Made by a program: the position numbers and the translations under genes | Origin: Pasteurellaceae bacterium 15-036681 | GTDB taxonomy: Bacteria; Pseudomonadota; Gammaproteobacteria; Enterobacterales; Pasteurellaceae | Length of the DNA stretch: 41,892 bases | Assembly (NCBI GenBank): GCA_002002485.1 | Contig: MQVI01000019.1 | Span: 1-41,892, forward strand | Direction of reading: 5' to 3' | Shown here: positions 9,102 through 18,568 of the stretch, in pieces | Numbering within the stretch: the first letter of the stretch is position 1 | Layout of the letters: each line of letters starts with the position of its first letter | The notes under the pieces: model-generated | Databases searched by the model: none | Seen by the model: the letters and a program-made list of their open reading frames with translations, nothing else | What the model was told of the DNA's origin: nothing

Positions 9102-9181
9102 ACCGCACCTTTTTTAGTTCTATGCCGCCACCCTTTTGTGCGGTTTAATTTAAACAATATATTTCCTTGAGGTGATGGCTT

Positions 9182-9397
9182 ATGCCAGTAATTAAAGTTC
9201 GTGAAAATGAATCATTTGACGTAGCATTACGTCGTTTCAAACGCTCTTGCGAGAAAGCAGGTCTTTTAGCTGAAGTTCGTGCACGTGAATTCTACGAAAA
9301 ACCAACTACAATTCGTAAACGTGAAAAAGCATCTTTAGCAAAACGTCACGCTAAACGTAACTTCCGCGAGAACGCACGTAACACTCGTTTATACTAA
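9182..9397 (+). CDS. rpsU: 30S ribosomal protein S21
   Basis: S21 is a small basic protein of the 30S subunit, bound near the 3' end of 16S rRNA and needed for efficient initiation. The 71-aa sequence beginning [20 protein letters not shown], with the arginine/lysine-rich tail, is the standard length and matches bacterial S21 throughout. The ribosome-binding site is GAGGTGAT just upstream. It is the first gene of the macromolecular synthesis operon rpsU-dnaG-rpoD. A terminator-like hairpin follows before dnaG; in E. coli the equivalent terminator lowers primase expression relative to S21. Confidence 0.98.
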   Translation: MPVIKVRENESFDVALRRFKRSCEKAGLLAEVRAREFYEKPTTIRKREKASLAKRHAKRNFRENARNTRLY

Positions 9398-9423
9398 TCT
9401 TTATTAGTAGAACAGTTTGACTG

Positions 9424-9456
9424 AAACCGTGATGTCTTTATAGGCATCGCGGTTTT
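9424..9456 (+). terminator. rpsU-dnaG intergenic terminator (partial read-through expected)
   Basis: The stem AAACCGTGATG / CATCGCGGTTT (11 bp with one G-T wobble) and a 10-base loop end in four T. Its position between rpsU and dnaG matches the E. coli operon terminator that lets only part of the transcripts continue into dnaG. The T-run is short, consistent with leakiness. Confidence 0.7.
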
Positions 9457-9530
9457 GGCATTTAATAAAGACCATTGATTTTGTAGTATGTAATTTATCT
9501 CTACATTATATTGTGCAATAGGAGAATTGA

Positions 9531-11279
9531 ATGAAAGGTATGATTCCACGTCCATTTATTGATGATCTGATTGCGCGTACTGATATTGTTGAGTTAATCA
9601 ATAGTCGAGTTAAGCTCAAAAAAGCAGGCCATAACTATCAGGCTTGTTGTCCTTTCCATCATGAGAAAACCCCTTCTTTTAGCGTAAGTCCATCTAAACA
9701 ATTTTATCACTGCTTTGGTTGTGGCGCTCATGGTAATGTCATTGGTTTTCTAATGGATTACGATAAATTAGAATTCCCAGAGGCGATCGAAGAATTAGCC
9801 GCACTACACAATCTAGAAGTGCCACGTGAAAATGTGGTAAATCGAGATGGTAAACCGCCTGTGAGCTATAAAACTAAACGTAATCTTTATGAGCTACTTG
9901 ATTTAATTGCAAAATTTTATCAAGAGCAGCTTACCACTCATATCCCAAGCCAAAGTTATCTACAACAACGTGGTTTATCTGACGATATTATTCAGCGTTT
10001 TGAGATTGGCTTTTCGCCAGATGCCTTTGATGCTGTATTACGCCGTTTTGGTAATAATCCTGAAGAGCAACAGAAGCTTATCGATACAGGGATGATTACA
10101 CGTAATGATCGTGGCAATCTTTATGATAAATTTCGCAATCGAGTGATGTTCCCAATCCGTGATAAACGGGGGAGAGTGATTGCTTTTGGCGGACGTGTAC
10201 TAGGTGATGAAAAACCGAAATATATGAACTCCCCAGAATCAGTGACTTATCATAAAGGAAGTGAACTTTACGGTTTATATCAAGTATTACAGCTTAACGA
10301 TAGCCCAGAATCACTAGTGGTTGTTGAAGGCTATATGGATGTTGTGGCCCTTGCTCAATATGGAGTGAATAATGCAGTTGCTTCTCTAGGAACTGCCACA
10401 ACAGGCGATCAAATTCAACAGATGTTTCGCCATACAGAACAAATAATTTGTTGCTACGATGGTGACCGAGCTGGGCGTGATGCCGCATGGCGTGCTTTAG
10501 AAAATAGCTTAGCTTATCTACATGATGGCCGCCAATTAAAATTTGTGTTCTTACCCGAAAAAGAAGATCCAGATACCTTTGTTCGCCAATATGGCAAAGA
10601 GGGATTTGAGTCTTATTTAGAAAATGCGCTGAGTTTAAGTGAATTTTTATTTGATAGCTTACTGACCCAGGTCGATTTAACCACCAAAGAGGGTAAATCA
10701 AAATTAGCTTCTTTAGCAATTCCATTAATTAAGCGAATTCCTGGAGAAACATTGCGTCTGTATTTACGCAATATTTTGGGGCAAAAGCTTGGAATTCTTG
10801 ATCCAACTCAATTGGAAGTGATGTTACCTAAAAATGCTATTGAAAATTCACAACCTCGCCCCAATATGCCTAAGATCGAACGTACTCCGATGCGTTTGTT
10901 AATTGCATTATTATTGCAATATCCACAATTGGTTGAACATCTGCCTAGCGATATTTCATTTCTAAGACCACTTAAAGAACGTGGTTTTGAGCTTTTTGAA
11001 GAGCTTGTTGCAGTGTGTCAGCAAAATATTGGAATGACAATGGGTGGACTTCTCGAACATTTACGTGAAAATCCGCAATTTAAAGCCTTAGAATTATTGG
11101 CAAATTGGGATCATTTAGTCGCTCCCGAAAATATTGAAAATACCTTTATTGAAACTTTAGATTTCTTTTATAGAAAGTTAGTTGATCAACAAATAGAATT
11201 CCTTGTGGCAAAAGACCGCACCACAGGATTGACAGATGATGAAAAAAAAGAGCTTTTATTACTCTTAACATCCCGATAA
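9531..11279 (+). CDS. dnaG: DNA primase
   Basis: Primase lays down RNA primers at the replication fork and works with the DnaB helicase. The 582-aa protein has an N-terminal zinc-binding domain (CCPFHHEKTPSF through FYHCFGCG, about residues 40-65). The catalytic core follows, with the TOPRIM signature LVVVEGYMDVVALAQYGV and the acidic CCYDGDRAGRDAAWRAL, which hold the metal-binding residues. A C-terminal helicase-interaction region completes it. The length equals that of E. coli DnaG. AGGAG precedes the ATG at a good distance. The gene is second in the rpsU-dnaG-rpoD operon, and an uptake-signal core overlaps its stop codon. Confidence 0.97.
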   Translation: MKGMIPRPFIDDLIARTDIVELINSRVKLKKAGHNYQACCPFHHEKTPSFSVSPSKQFYHCFGCGAHGNVIGFLMDYDKLEFPEAIEELAALHNLEVPRENVVNRDGKPPVSYKTKRNLYELLDLIAKFYQEQLTTHIPSQSYLQQRGLSDDIIQRFEIGFSPDAFDAVLRRFGNNPEEQQKLIDTGMITRNDRGNLYDKFRNRVMFPIRDKRGRVIAFGGRVLGDEKPKYMNSPESVTYHKGSELYGLYQVLQLNDSPESLVVVEGYMDVVALAQYGVNNAVASLGTATTGDQIQQMFRHTEQIICCYDGDRAGRDAAWRALENSLAYLHDGRQLKFVFLPEKEDPDTFVRQYGKEGFESYLENALSLSEFLFDSLLTQVDLTTKEGKSKLASLAIPLIKRIPGETLRLYLRNILGQKLGILDPTQLEVMLPKNAIENSQPRPNMPKIERTPMRLLIALLLQYPQLVEHLPSDISFLRPLKERGFELFEELVAVCQQNIGMTMGGLLEHLRENPQFKALELLANWDHLVAPENIENTFIETLDFFYRKLVDQQIEFLVAKDRTTGLTDDEKKELLLLLTSR

Positions 11280-11286
11280 GCGGTCA
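11278..11286 (+). other. DNA uptake signal core (Apl-type)
   Basis: AAGCGGTCA overlaps the dnaG stop codon and is followed by an A/T-rich stretch. This matches the AAGCGGTC core of the Actinobacillus pleuropneumoniae-type uptake signal, but the preceding AC is lacking. Confidence 0.5.
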
Positions 11287-11303
11287 ATTTAACACTATTT
11301 TTT

Positions 11304-11342
11304 GCAAAGCTATCTATATAATCTGTATAGCTTTGCTATAAT
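11304..11342 (+). promoter_or_regulatory. candidate rpoD promoter within an inverted repeat
   Basis: The inverted repeat GCAAAGCTAT / ATAGCTTTGC (11304-11313 and 11327-11336) encloses one TATAAT (11317-11322). A second, TGCTATAAT (11334-11342), is an extended -10 overlapping the right arm. Neither has a clear -35. An internal promoter for rpoD is expected from the E. coli operon. Confidence 0.45.
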
Positions 11343-11381
11343 TAGCCTCTTTACTTTCGCTCGCACAGAATGGATAAAACT

Positions 11382-13250
11382 ATGGAACAACAATCTCAAT
11401 TCGAAGAACAAGAATCTCAGCTAGAATTGCTTATCGCTCAAGGCCGTGAGCAAGGTTATTTAACTTTATCAGAAGTACATGACCACCTACCTGAAGAACT
11501 TGTAGATGCTGATCAAATTGAAGATATCATTCAAATGATCAACGATATGGGGATCAAGGTACTTGAAACTGCCCCAGATGCTGACGAATTAATGTTAAAT
11601 GGCAATATTGCTGATGAAGATGTAGTTGAAGAAGCGACAAAAGTACTTTCAACCGTAGAATCTGAACTTGGTCGTACAACTGATCCAGTGCGTATGTATA
11701 TGCGTGAAATGGGGACAGTTGATCTTCTTACTCGCGAAGGCGAAATTGATATTGCAAAGCGTATTGAAGATGGTATCAATGAAGTACAGGGTGCTATTGC
11801 AGAATATCCGGAAGCATTAACAGCGCTTATTGGCAGCTATGCTATGGTTGAAGACGGCACAATGCGTTTATCTGATTTGGTAACAGCTTTTGTGGATCCA
11901 AATGCGGAAGAGTCTGCGCCAATTGAAGATCTTGATGATGAAGAGCTGGATGAAGAGAGTGAAGGCGAAGTTGCTGATGTAGATGATGAAAATGAAGATG
12001 AAGAAAGTGAGGGTAGCAGTGATAGCAGCGATGATAACTCTATCGATCCTGAGCTTGCTCGTGAAAAATTCACTGCATTAAAAGAGCAGCATGAGAAAGC
12101 ATTGTTAGCAATTCAAAAACATGGCCGTACTAGCAAACGTGCTCGTGATCATATTGATGCGTTATCACTGATTTTCCGTGAATTCCGCTTAGTACCGAAA
12201 CAGTTCGATCTTCTTGTTGAATCTATGCAGGACATGATGAAGCAAGTGCGTCGTGAAGAGCGCCAAATTCAGCGTTATGCGGTTGAATATTCAAAAATGA
12301 AGAAAGCGGATTTTGTGAAAGCTTTCCAAGGTCATGAAACCTCAGAGGCGTGGATTGAAAAAGCAATTAATGCGAAAAAAGGTGCAGCACCAAAACTAGC
12401 TGATTATGCAGATCAAATTCGCGTAAATATCGCTAACTTACAGAAATTAGAAGAAAAAACGGGTTTAACTGTTGCACAAATTCGTGAAATTGGTGGACGT
12501 ATCGCAGACGGTGAGCTAAAAGCACGTAAAGCGAAGAAAGAGATGGTTGAGGCGAACTTACGTCTTGTAATCTCAATTGCGAAGAAATACACCAACCGTG
12601 GTTTACAATTCTTAGATTTAATCCAAGAAGGTAACATCGGCTTGATGAAAGCGGTAGATAAATTTGAATATCGCCGTGGTTACAAATTCTCGACTTATGC
12701 AACTTGGTGGATTCGTCAGGCAATTACACGTTCTATCGCAGACCAAGCGCGTACAATTCGTATTCCTGTACATATGATTGAGACGATTAACAAATTAAAT
12801 CGTATTTCTCGTCAATGTTTACAAGAGATGGGCCGTGAAGCAACACCAGAAGAATTGGCGGAAAAAATGGGGATGCCAGAGGATAAAATCCGCAAGGTTC
12901 TCAAAATTGCTAAAGAGCCAATTTCGATGGAAACGCCTGTGGGTGATGACGATGATTCACATTTAGGTGACTTTATCGAAGATAGCACTCTTGAGCTTCC
13001 TCTCGATTCAGCTACTGCAGAAAGTTTACGTTTAGCAACAAACGAAGTGTTAGAAGGCTTAACACCGCGTGAAGCGAAAGTATTACGTATGCGTTTTGGT
13101 ATTGATATGAATACTGACCACACTTTAGAAGAGGTGGGTAAACAGTTTGATGTAACGCGTGAACGTATTCGTCAGATTGAAGCAAAAGCATTACGCAAAC
13201 TTCGTCACCCAAGCCGTTCAGAAACTTTACGCAGTTTCTTAGACGATTAA
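11382..13250 (+). CDS. rpoD: RNA polymerase sigma factor RpoD (sigma-70)
   Basis: The primary sigma factor directs core RNA polymerase to housekeeping promoters. The 622-aa protein shows sigma 1.1 ([16 protein letters not shown]), sigma 1.2 ([18 protein letters not shown]) and a very acidic insert at about residues 185-225. Region 2 contains [28 protein letters not shown] and the -10-recognition helix [15 protein letters not shown]. Region 4 carries the helix-turn-helix [21 protein letters not shown] that binds the -35. The start at 11382 gives MEQQSQF, lining up with E. coli MEQNPQSQ; an in-frame ATG at 11370 has a poorer upstream context. It is the last gene of the macromolecular synthesis operon. 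Slightly longer than the 613-aa E. coli protein. Confidence 0.97.
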   Translation: MEQQSQFEEQESQLELLIAQGREQGYLTLSEVHDHLPEELVDADQIEDIIQMINDMGIKVLETAPDADELMLNGNIADEDVVEEATKVLSTVESELGRTTDPVRMYMREMGTVDLLTREGEIDIAKRIEDGINEVQGAIAEYPEALTALIGSYAMVEDGTMRLSDLVTAFVDPNAEESAPIEDLDDEELDEESEGEVADVDDENEDEESEGSSDSSDDNSIDPELAREKFTALKEQHEKALLAIQKHGRTSKRARDHIDALSLIFREFRLVPKQFDLLVESMQDMMKQVRREERQIQRYAVEYSKMKKADFVKAFQGHETSEAWIEKAINAKKGAAPKLADYADQIRVNIANLQKLEEKTGLTVAQIREIGGRIADGELKARKAKKEMVEANLRLVISIAKKYTNRGLQFLDLIQEGNIGLMKAVDKFEYRRGYKFSTYATWWIRQAITRSIADQARTIRIPVHMIETINKLNRISRQCLQEMGREATPEELAEKMGMPEDKIRKVLKIAKEPISMETPVGDDDDSHLGDFIEDSTLELPLDSATAESLRLATNEVLEGLTPREAKVLRMRFGIDMNTDHTLEEVGKQFDVTRERIRQIEAKALRKLRHPSRSETLRSFLDD

Positions 13251-13257
13251 TAGCTGT

Positions 13258-13289
13258 CCCCTACAAACTCAGTTTGTGGGGGATTTTTG
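13258..13289 (+). terminator. rpoD terminator
   Basis: CCCCTACAAAC and GTTTGTGGGGG (11 bp, one wobble) flank a TCA loop and are followed by ATTTTTG, a typical intrinsic terminator directly after rpoD. Confidence 0.85.
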
Positions 13290-13357
13290 TATCTACTCAA
13301 TCAATAAAACGGTATTGTGTAGCAGTCACAAATCGAAAATTTTTCTACTCTTAACTA

Positions 13358-13416
13358 TCTCCCTAAGGGAGAGAGACAGCGAAAATTGCGTTCAGCAATT
13401 TTTGCAGAGAGAGGGT
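13358..13416. repeat. intergenic double-hairpin element
   Basis: Two adjoining palindromes, TCTCCCT-A-AGGGAGA (13358-13372) and AAAATTGC-GTTCA-GCAATTTT (13382-13402), are followed by GCAGAGAGAGGGTG. The compact build in a non-coding gap suggests a small dispersed repeat, but no second copy occurs in the window. Confidence 0.35.
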
Positions 13417-13472
13417 GAATATTATGCAAATTATATATAATATCGCTTAAAGTAATACATAAGGAACACAAC

Positions 13473-14471
13473 ATGAAAAAATCATTTATTGCTTTATTAC
13501 TTTCTTCTATCTTTTTACTTTCTGCTTGCGATGATAGTCAACTTACCCAGAAAATAGTTGAGGCAGAAAAGCAAATAACCCAGCTAGGTAATGAATTAAA
13601 ACGTAATCAAGCAGATCTCAGCGCTAAAGCTGCTGAACTAGATGCATTAAAAGCTCAGTATGAGGAAGCGAGAAGTGAGTTAGACAAAGCAAAAAGCCGT
13701 ACATTTCCTGCATTACAAGTTGAAATTGTAAAGTTAATTGATAAATCTGAAACGCTCAAATTTCCAAAAGATCCCAAGGATGAATATGCTCGAGAAGAGA
13801 GTACAGTTTCAGTATTTGCTTCTGCTTCTAAAACTCAGGTGGAATGGCTAGACAGCTTATTGTTGAATGAAATTTATAAATCTTCTCTTTCTGAAGATGA
13901 GTTGAAAGCTTATAAAGGGGATGTGACGTTTGAGAAAGCTCAAGTGCTATTTAATGCACAGTTTGATAACTTAGTTTCAGAAGCTAAAGCTGATAAGCCA
14001 ATTGGACTTTCAGAAAGCATTGAAAGTCGTTATTTAGGCCAGCGTAATAATATTGTTTCGTTTACTCAACTTCATTCTACTTATACCGGTGGTGCCCATG
14101 GCATGTATTACACGCGTTATTTAAATGTAGATATTAATAAACAAGCATTGATTACTTTGGACACATTAATTGCGCCAAAAAACCAAGCGAAATTAAAAGA
14201 GCTATTATGGGAAAGCTATGCGAGTGAGAGAATCGGTACTGATGGAAAAATGGAACAGCCTTACGCAGAGAAAGCTGATTTTCGAATTTCAGATGAGTTC
14301 TATTTTACTCCTTATGGTATAACCTTCGTTTATCCGCCGTATGAATTAGGTTCTTTTGCTGAGGGGGAAATTGAAGTCCCTGTTAGTTTCTATCAACTTA
14401 ATGAGTTAGTTAATCCGGAATATCGTTTAACTGAAAAAGATGGATTTGGTTTAAATCCAAATGAGTTTTAG
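13473..14471 (+). CDS. lipoprotein with coiled coil and RsiV/DUF3298 domain
   Basis: The 332-aa product has a lipoprotein signal peptide: basic MKKS, a hydrophobic stretch, and the lipobox LLSAC with Cys19 as the lipid-attachment site. Residues about 24-80 are heptad-like and rich in Glu, Lys and Ala (a coiled coil). The C-terminal half matches DUF3298/RsiV-like domains, with the hallmark STYTGGAHGMYYTRYLNVD, then LITLDTLI, then EFYFTPYGITFVYPPYELGS. The RsiV family includes Bacillus lysozyme-sensing anti-sigma factors and PdaC deacetylases. No deacetylase catalytic domain is visible, so a periplasmic binding role is more likely. It stands alone between rpoD and ackA with its own ribosome-binding site (AAGGA). 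Function unknown. Confidence 0.75.
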   Translation: MKKSFIALLLSSIFLLSACDDSQLTQKIVEAEKQITQLGNELKRNQADLSAKAAELDALKAQYEEARSELDKAKSRTFPALQVEIVKLIDKSETLKFPKDPKDEYAREESTVSVFASASKTQVEWLDSLLLNEIYKSSLSEDELKAYKGDVTFEKAQVLFNAQFDNLVSEAKADKPIGLSESIESRYLGQRNNIVSFTQLHSTYTGGAHGMYYTRYLNVDINKQALITLDTLIAPKNQAKLKELLWESYASERIGTDGKMEQPYAEKADFRISDEFYFTPYGITFVYPPYELGSFAEGEIEVPVSFYQLNELVNPEYRLTEKDGFGLNPNEF

Positions 14472-14479
14472 ATGAAGAG

Positions 14480-14546
14480 TATTGATGGGCATTCTTGCCC
14501 ATCAATATGACTTATTATAGTGATGATGGGAAAGAATTCCCATCAT
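14480..14546. terminator. tandem hairpins between convergent lipoprotein and ackA genes
   Basis: Two perfect hairpins lie in series: TATTGATGGGC / GCCCATCAATA (14480-14507) and ATGATGGGAA / TTCCCATCAT (14523-14546). They share the GATGGG core and sit between convergent genes. T-runs are poor, so intrinsic termination is plausible rather than proven. Confidence 0.5.
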
Positions 14547-14552
14547 TCAATA

Positions 14553-15755
14553 TTAAATAAAATTTGCCGTATATTTTGCAATCACTAGTTCTTCATTCGT
14601 TGGAATAACGTAAGCAGCGTGTTTGCAATTATCAGTCGTGATCTTACCGCTATTACCAAAACGTGAAGCAAGATTACGTTCTTGATCCAATTCAAAGCCT
14701 AAAATAGCTAGTTTTTCCAATACTAAACGACGAACTAATTCTGAATTTTCACCAATGCCGCCAGTAAAGACAATCGCATCAAGTTTGTTATCTAGTAGCA
14801 TTGCATAGGAGCCAATGTACTTCACTAAACGGTGAATATAGACTTCTAGTGCAGTACGACATTTCTCATCTTTCTCATAGTTTTCTGTGATATAGCGGAA
14901 ATCACTGCTACTACCACTTAAACCTAATAAACCAGATTGTTTATTGATAAGATCGCTAGTCTCTTTTGTAGAAAGATCTAATTTTTGTTTTAGATAAATA
15001 AGTAGTGCAGGATCGATATCGCCACAACGAGTCCCCATAACCAATCCTTCACAAGGCGTGAATCCCATTGAAGTATCAATACTTTCCCCATTTTTGATAG
15101 CAGTAATTGAAGCGCCATTACCAAGATGACAGCTAATCATATTTAGTTGATTTAATGGCTGGTGGAGATACTCGGCAGTTTTGTTTGCGATATAGTAGTG
15201 GCTGATACCGTGGAAACCATAGCGGCGAATACCATATTCTTCATAGAATGAGATAGGAAGTGGATAGAGGTAAGCATGTTTTGGCAAGGTTGCATGGAAG
15301 CCAGTATCAAATACAGCAATATTTTTGTCTTTTAGGTGTGGGAAGGCGACTTGGGCTGCACGAACTCCCATTACATTCGCTGGGTTATGTAGCGGAGCTA
15401 GTTCAAATAATACTTCTAAGTCTTCTAATACACTATCGGTGATTAATACTGGTTGAGAATATTTTTCACCACCGTGAGTCACTCGGTGACCGATTGCTTG
15501 AATACTTTGTTTAAGTTCAGGATAATCTGCAAGAATTTTATCTGTAATAAACGTCAGAGCATCGGTATGAGTGGCTTTAGACCCAAGAGTAGATTCAGAC
15601 TTCTCTCCATTATATTTCCAATTGATTTTTGCATCGTCTAACCCTAGACATTCAGCTAAACCAGAAAGCAAGGTTGCCTCATTGAGTGGATTGATAATTG
15701 AAAATTTGAGAGATGAGCTACCGCAGTTAATCACTAAAATATTTTGTTGTGACAT
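14553..15755 (-). CDS. ackA: acetate kinase
   Basis: Acetate kinase interconverts acetyl phosphate plus ADP and acetate plus ATP in overflow and anaerobic metabolism. The 400-aa protein has all family landmarks: NCGSSSLKFS at the N-terminus, HRVTHGGEKY, VFDTGFHATLP with the catalytic region, HLGNGASITAI, MGFTPCEGLVMGTRCGDIDP, and TGGIGENS for nucleotide binding. The length is normal. Phosphotransacetylase (pta), usually directly downstream, is absent: the next gene downstream is a convergent lipoprotein gene. A candidate FNR half-palindrome pair lies upstream, fitting anaerobic control. Confidence 0.97.
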   Translation of the reverse strand: MSQQNILVINCGSSSLKFSIINPLNEATLLSGLAECLGLDDAKINWKYNGEKSESTLGSKATHTDALTFITDKILADYPELKQSIQAIGHRVTHGGEKYSQPVLITDSVLEDLEVLFELAPLHNPANVMGVRAAQVAFPHLKDKNIAVFDTGFHATLPKHAYLYPLPISFYEEYGIRRYGFHGISHYYIANKTAEYLHQPLNQLNMISCHLGNGASITAIKNGESIDTSMGFTPCEGLVMGTRCGDIDPALLIYLKQKLDLSTKETSDLINKQSGLLGLSGSSSDFRYITENYEKDEKCRTALEVYIHRLVKYIGSYAMLLDNKLDAIVFTGGIGENSELVRRLVLEKLAILGFELDQERNLASRFGNSGKITTDNCKHAAYVIPTNEELVIAKYTANFI

Positions 15756-15851
15756 AGTGTATTCCTTTGAGTGCGTTGTTATTATTTTGAATCCAAAGGG
15801 TTAATGATAGGTAATTACTTTCGGATAATCTATATACAATAATCGCTTTAA

Positions 15852-15865
15852 TTGATTAGAGTCAA
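15852..15865. promoter_or_regulatory. candidate FNR-binding site upstream of ackA
   Basis: TTGAT-TAGA-GTCAA differs from the FNR consensus TTGATnnnnATCAA at one position. It lies about 97-110 bp upstream of ackA on one side and about 127 bp before mrcB on the other. A TATAGATTAT-like -10 on the minus strand about 25-35 bp nearer ackA would put the site near -41.5, the class II activation position. Confidence 0.4.
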
Positions 15866-15991
15866 GTAGTTTAATTATTTTGCAATGTAAAGATTGGGAG
15901 ATGCATTAAAAGAGATAATTTTATAAATTTTTATAAATCTAAGCGCACCTTTTGCAAAATTCTTGTAAAATCACACCGCTTAAATAAATGT

Positions 15992-18406
15992 ATGGTTATA
16001 ACAATGTCGAATACGGAAAATAACGAACAACAATCTGAACAAAAAGATAAATCGAAGCGTAAGCCTTATGTAATTCCAACCTGTTTTAAACTCAGTGTGT
16101 TGGGAGCTTGTTGTGTCGGTTTGTATGGCATCTATTTAGATGGTCAGATCCGCACTAAAATGGATGGTCAGGTTTGGCAATTGCCAGCAGAGGTTTACAG
16201 CCGTATTGAAAGTATTCGTGTTGAGGATGACTTAAATCTTGAACAGGTGCGTTTAGCGCTATTGGATTACGGTTATCGAGAGGTGTCTTCGATTGCGACT
16301 CCTGGTGATTTTAAAATTGAAAATAACAGCCTAGTCGTACTTCGTCGTGCCTTCCAATTTCCTGAAACACCAGAGGCTCAGAGAGTCCTGCGCTTGCGTT
16401 TTGTAAATGACAAACTTGCCCGAATTGAAGATTTGGTGAGAATGACTGAAGTTGATGAATTCCGTCTTGATCCCAAACTTATTGCAATGCTTCACTCAGA
16501 TAATGATGAAGAGCGCCAAACGCTACGTTTACAAGAATATCCTCGTTTGTTGATTGATACCCTACTTTTAACGGAAGATAAGCGTTTTTTCCAGCATGAT
16601 GGAATTAGTCCGCTAGGTATTGCTCGTGCATTTGTGACTAACTACCAAGCAGGCCGCACAGTGCAAGGCGGAAGCACTTTAACTCAACAATTGGTGAAGA
16701 ACTTATTCTTAACGAACGAAAAATCTTTCGTGCGTAAGATTAATGAAGCTTTGATGTCGCTGATTCTTGACTTTCGTTATGATAAAAACCGCATTTTAGA
16801 AACTTATTTAAATGAAATTTATTTAGGGCAAAATGGTAGCTATCAAATTCATGGCTTTTCTTTAGCGAGCCAATTCTATTTTGGGCGCCCTATTCAAGAA
16901 ATTAGCTTGAATCAGATCGCACTATTAGTCGGTATGGTTAAAGGTCCTTCTTTATACAATCCTTGGCGCAACTCAGAAGGCGCCATTGAGCGTCGAAATG
17001 TTGTATTACGAGTGTTACTTGAACACCAAGTTATTAATCAAGATCTTTACGAACTATTGAGCAAGCAGCCTCTCGGCGTTAAAGAAAAGGGTAATATTTA
17101 CCGTCAACAGCCTGCATTTATGCATGCATTAAACCTCGAATTAAAGACTGAGTTAGGTGAGAATCGTACATCTCAGCTCTCTGGTGCAAAAATTTTTACT
17201 ACGTTAGATCGTAAACAACAACGTTCAGCTGAATTAGCTGTTATTAATGGTGTAGCAGAACTAGAGAACTCGAGTAAGAAAATCAAAGATCTTCAATCTG
17301 CAATCGTCGTTGCGGAACATGCGACTGGTAAAGTGCGTGCGATTGTGGGGGGGGTTCAAACTCAATATGCAGGATTTAACCGAGCGATTCAGACTCAGCG
17401 CCAGATTGGTTCTCTTGTTAAGCCATCTATTTATGCCATTGCACTCGCGCAGCCTGAGTTATATCGCTTAAATACTCCAGTGAATAACCAACCCATTACT
17501 ATCAATGTAAAAGGTAGTCCGCCATGGTCGCCTCGAAATTACGATCGCCGTTTCAGCGGTTCGGTGATGTTTATGGATGCTTTGGTCAGATCGCTTAATA
17601 TCCCGACGGTAAATATTGGGATGAAAATTGGGTTGAGAAAAGTTATCGACAAGCAGAAAGAGATGGGATGGGATAGCGTGGAGATTCCGCCATATCCAGC
17701 AACATTACTTGGTTCTTATTCAATTTCACCTTATGACGTAACTAAATCTTATCAAGTTATTGCGAATTCAGGGGTAAGAGTGCCGCTTACCACTGTTGAA
17801 GCAATTATTTCAGATCGTGGTGATATTATTTATCAGCCAAAAGTGGAAGAGCGAGCGAAAGAAATTTTACCAGCAGAAGCGGCTATCCAAACTTTATATG
17901 CGATGCAACAAGTTGTTGAAAGAGGAACAGCGCGTAGTCTACAAAGTGATTTCTCTCATTTGCGTTTGGCAGGTAAAACAGGGACAACAAATAGTGCTCG
18001 TGATACTTGGTTTGTTGGTATTGATGGTGAAAATGTAGCGACGGTTTGGCTTGGAAAAGATAACAATGGTGAAACCTATTTAACAGGTTCAAGTGGGGCA
18101 TTACAGATCTATAAAGAGTATCTATCTCGTGCAAATCCAGTGAGCTTTAAATTGCCTAAATCGAATAATATTCAATGGGAGGGTATCAATAGCTATGGTT
18201 CATGGGATTGCTCAAGTAGCCGACAAATTCCAGTCTGGAAAGATCGAGGTCAGCGCTATTGTTCTGGTGGCAGCACTGTTGTAGCAGGTAAATCAAGTGT
18301 ATGGGATGCCCTTTCTTTAAGTAAAGATCCATCTGTGAATTCGCAACCTAAAGCTGAGGAGGCGGAAGGACAAGGACCTAGCGAAGAGATCGCGCCAGCA
18401 GAATAG
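15992..18406 (+). CDS. mrcB: penicillin-binding protein 1B (bifunctional transglycosylase/transpeptidase)
   Basis: PBP1B polymerises lipid II into glycan strands and crosslinks their peptides in the periplasm. The 804-aa class A PBP has a short basic cytosolic tail and one membrane anchor (about residues 32-52). A UB2H-like region precedes the GT51 domain. There the catalytic Glu is about E195 in EDKRFFQHDG, followed by GGSTLTQQLVKN and ILETYLNEIYLGQ. The transpeptidase domain has the active-site serine about S474 in SLVKPSIY, SLNIP as the SxN motif, and KTGTT at about 662. A second ATG at 16004 (MSNTENNEQ) is an equally possible start; neither has a clear ribosome-binding site. The C-terminal tail is short, acidic and Pro/Ala-rich. 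Confidence 0.95.
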   Translation: MVITMSNTENNEQQSEQKDKSKRKPYVIPTCFKLSVLGACCVGLYGIYLDGQIRTKMDGQVWQLPAEVYSRIESIRVEDDLNLEQVRLALLDYGYREVSSIATPGDFKIENNSLVVLRRAFQFPETPEAQRVLRLRFVNDKLARIEDLVRMTEVDEFRLDPKLIAMLHSDNDEERQTLRLQEYPRLLIDTLLLTEDKRFFQHDGISPLGIARAFVTNYQAGRTVQGGSTLTQQLVKNLFLTNEKSFVRKINEALMSLILDFRYDKNRILETYLNEIYLGQNGSYQIHGFSLASQFYFGRPIQEISLNQIALLVGMVKGPSLYNPWRNSEGAIERRNVVLRVLLEHQVINQDLYELLSKQPLGVKEKGNIYRQQPAFMHALNLELKTELGENRTSQLSGAKIFTTLDRKQQRSAELAVINGVAELENSSKKIKDLQSAIVVAEHATGKVRAIVGGVQTQYAGFNRAIQTQRQIGSLVKPSIYAIALAQPELYRLNTPVNNQPITINVKGSPPWSPRNYDRRFSGSVMFMDALVRSLNIPTVNIGMKIGLRKVIDKQKEMGWDSVEIPPYPATLLGSYSISPYDVTKSYQVIANSGVRVPLTTVEAIISDRGDIIYQPKVEERAKEILPAEAAIQTLYAMQQVVERGTARSLQSDFSHLRLAGKTGTTNSARDTWFVGIDGENVATVWLGKDNNGETYLTGSSGALQIYKEYLSRANPVSFKLPKSNNIQWEGINSYGSWDCSSSRQIPVWKDRGQRYCSGGSTVVAGKSSVWDALSLSKDPSVNSQPKAEEAEGQGPSEEIAPAE

Positions 18407-18568
18407 ATATTGGTAAAGTTTTTTATCGAGGGCGAGGTGTATCCTTGCCCCTTATCATTATTTCGTAAATTTCAGCGTACATCTGTTCATTTTTCTCTAG
18501 ACCTTTTGTGGTTTAATGGGTATATTAGCGCACAGTTGTTCGCCGAATATTTAAGGGAAATATCTACA

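Noticed and set aside
9102-9144. ACCGCAC and GTGCGGT near rpsU as H. influenzae-type uptake signals
   Set aside because: Both differ from AAGTGCGGT at the outer positions, whereas good matches elsewhere are of the AAGCGGTC type; they may simply be a weak stem.
11837-12073. Serine-rich minus-strand frame in rpoD
   Set aside because: It is the reverse complement of the acidic Asp/Glu-rich insert of sigma-70.
18410-18568. 53-codon N-terminal extension of the acyl-CoA synthetase
   Set aside because: It begins with TTG without a ribosome-binding site, and the family start lies at the ATG at 18569, which has AAGGGA upstream.
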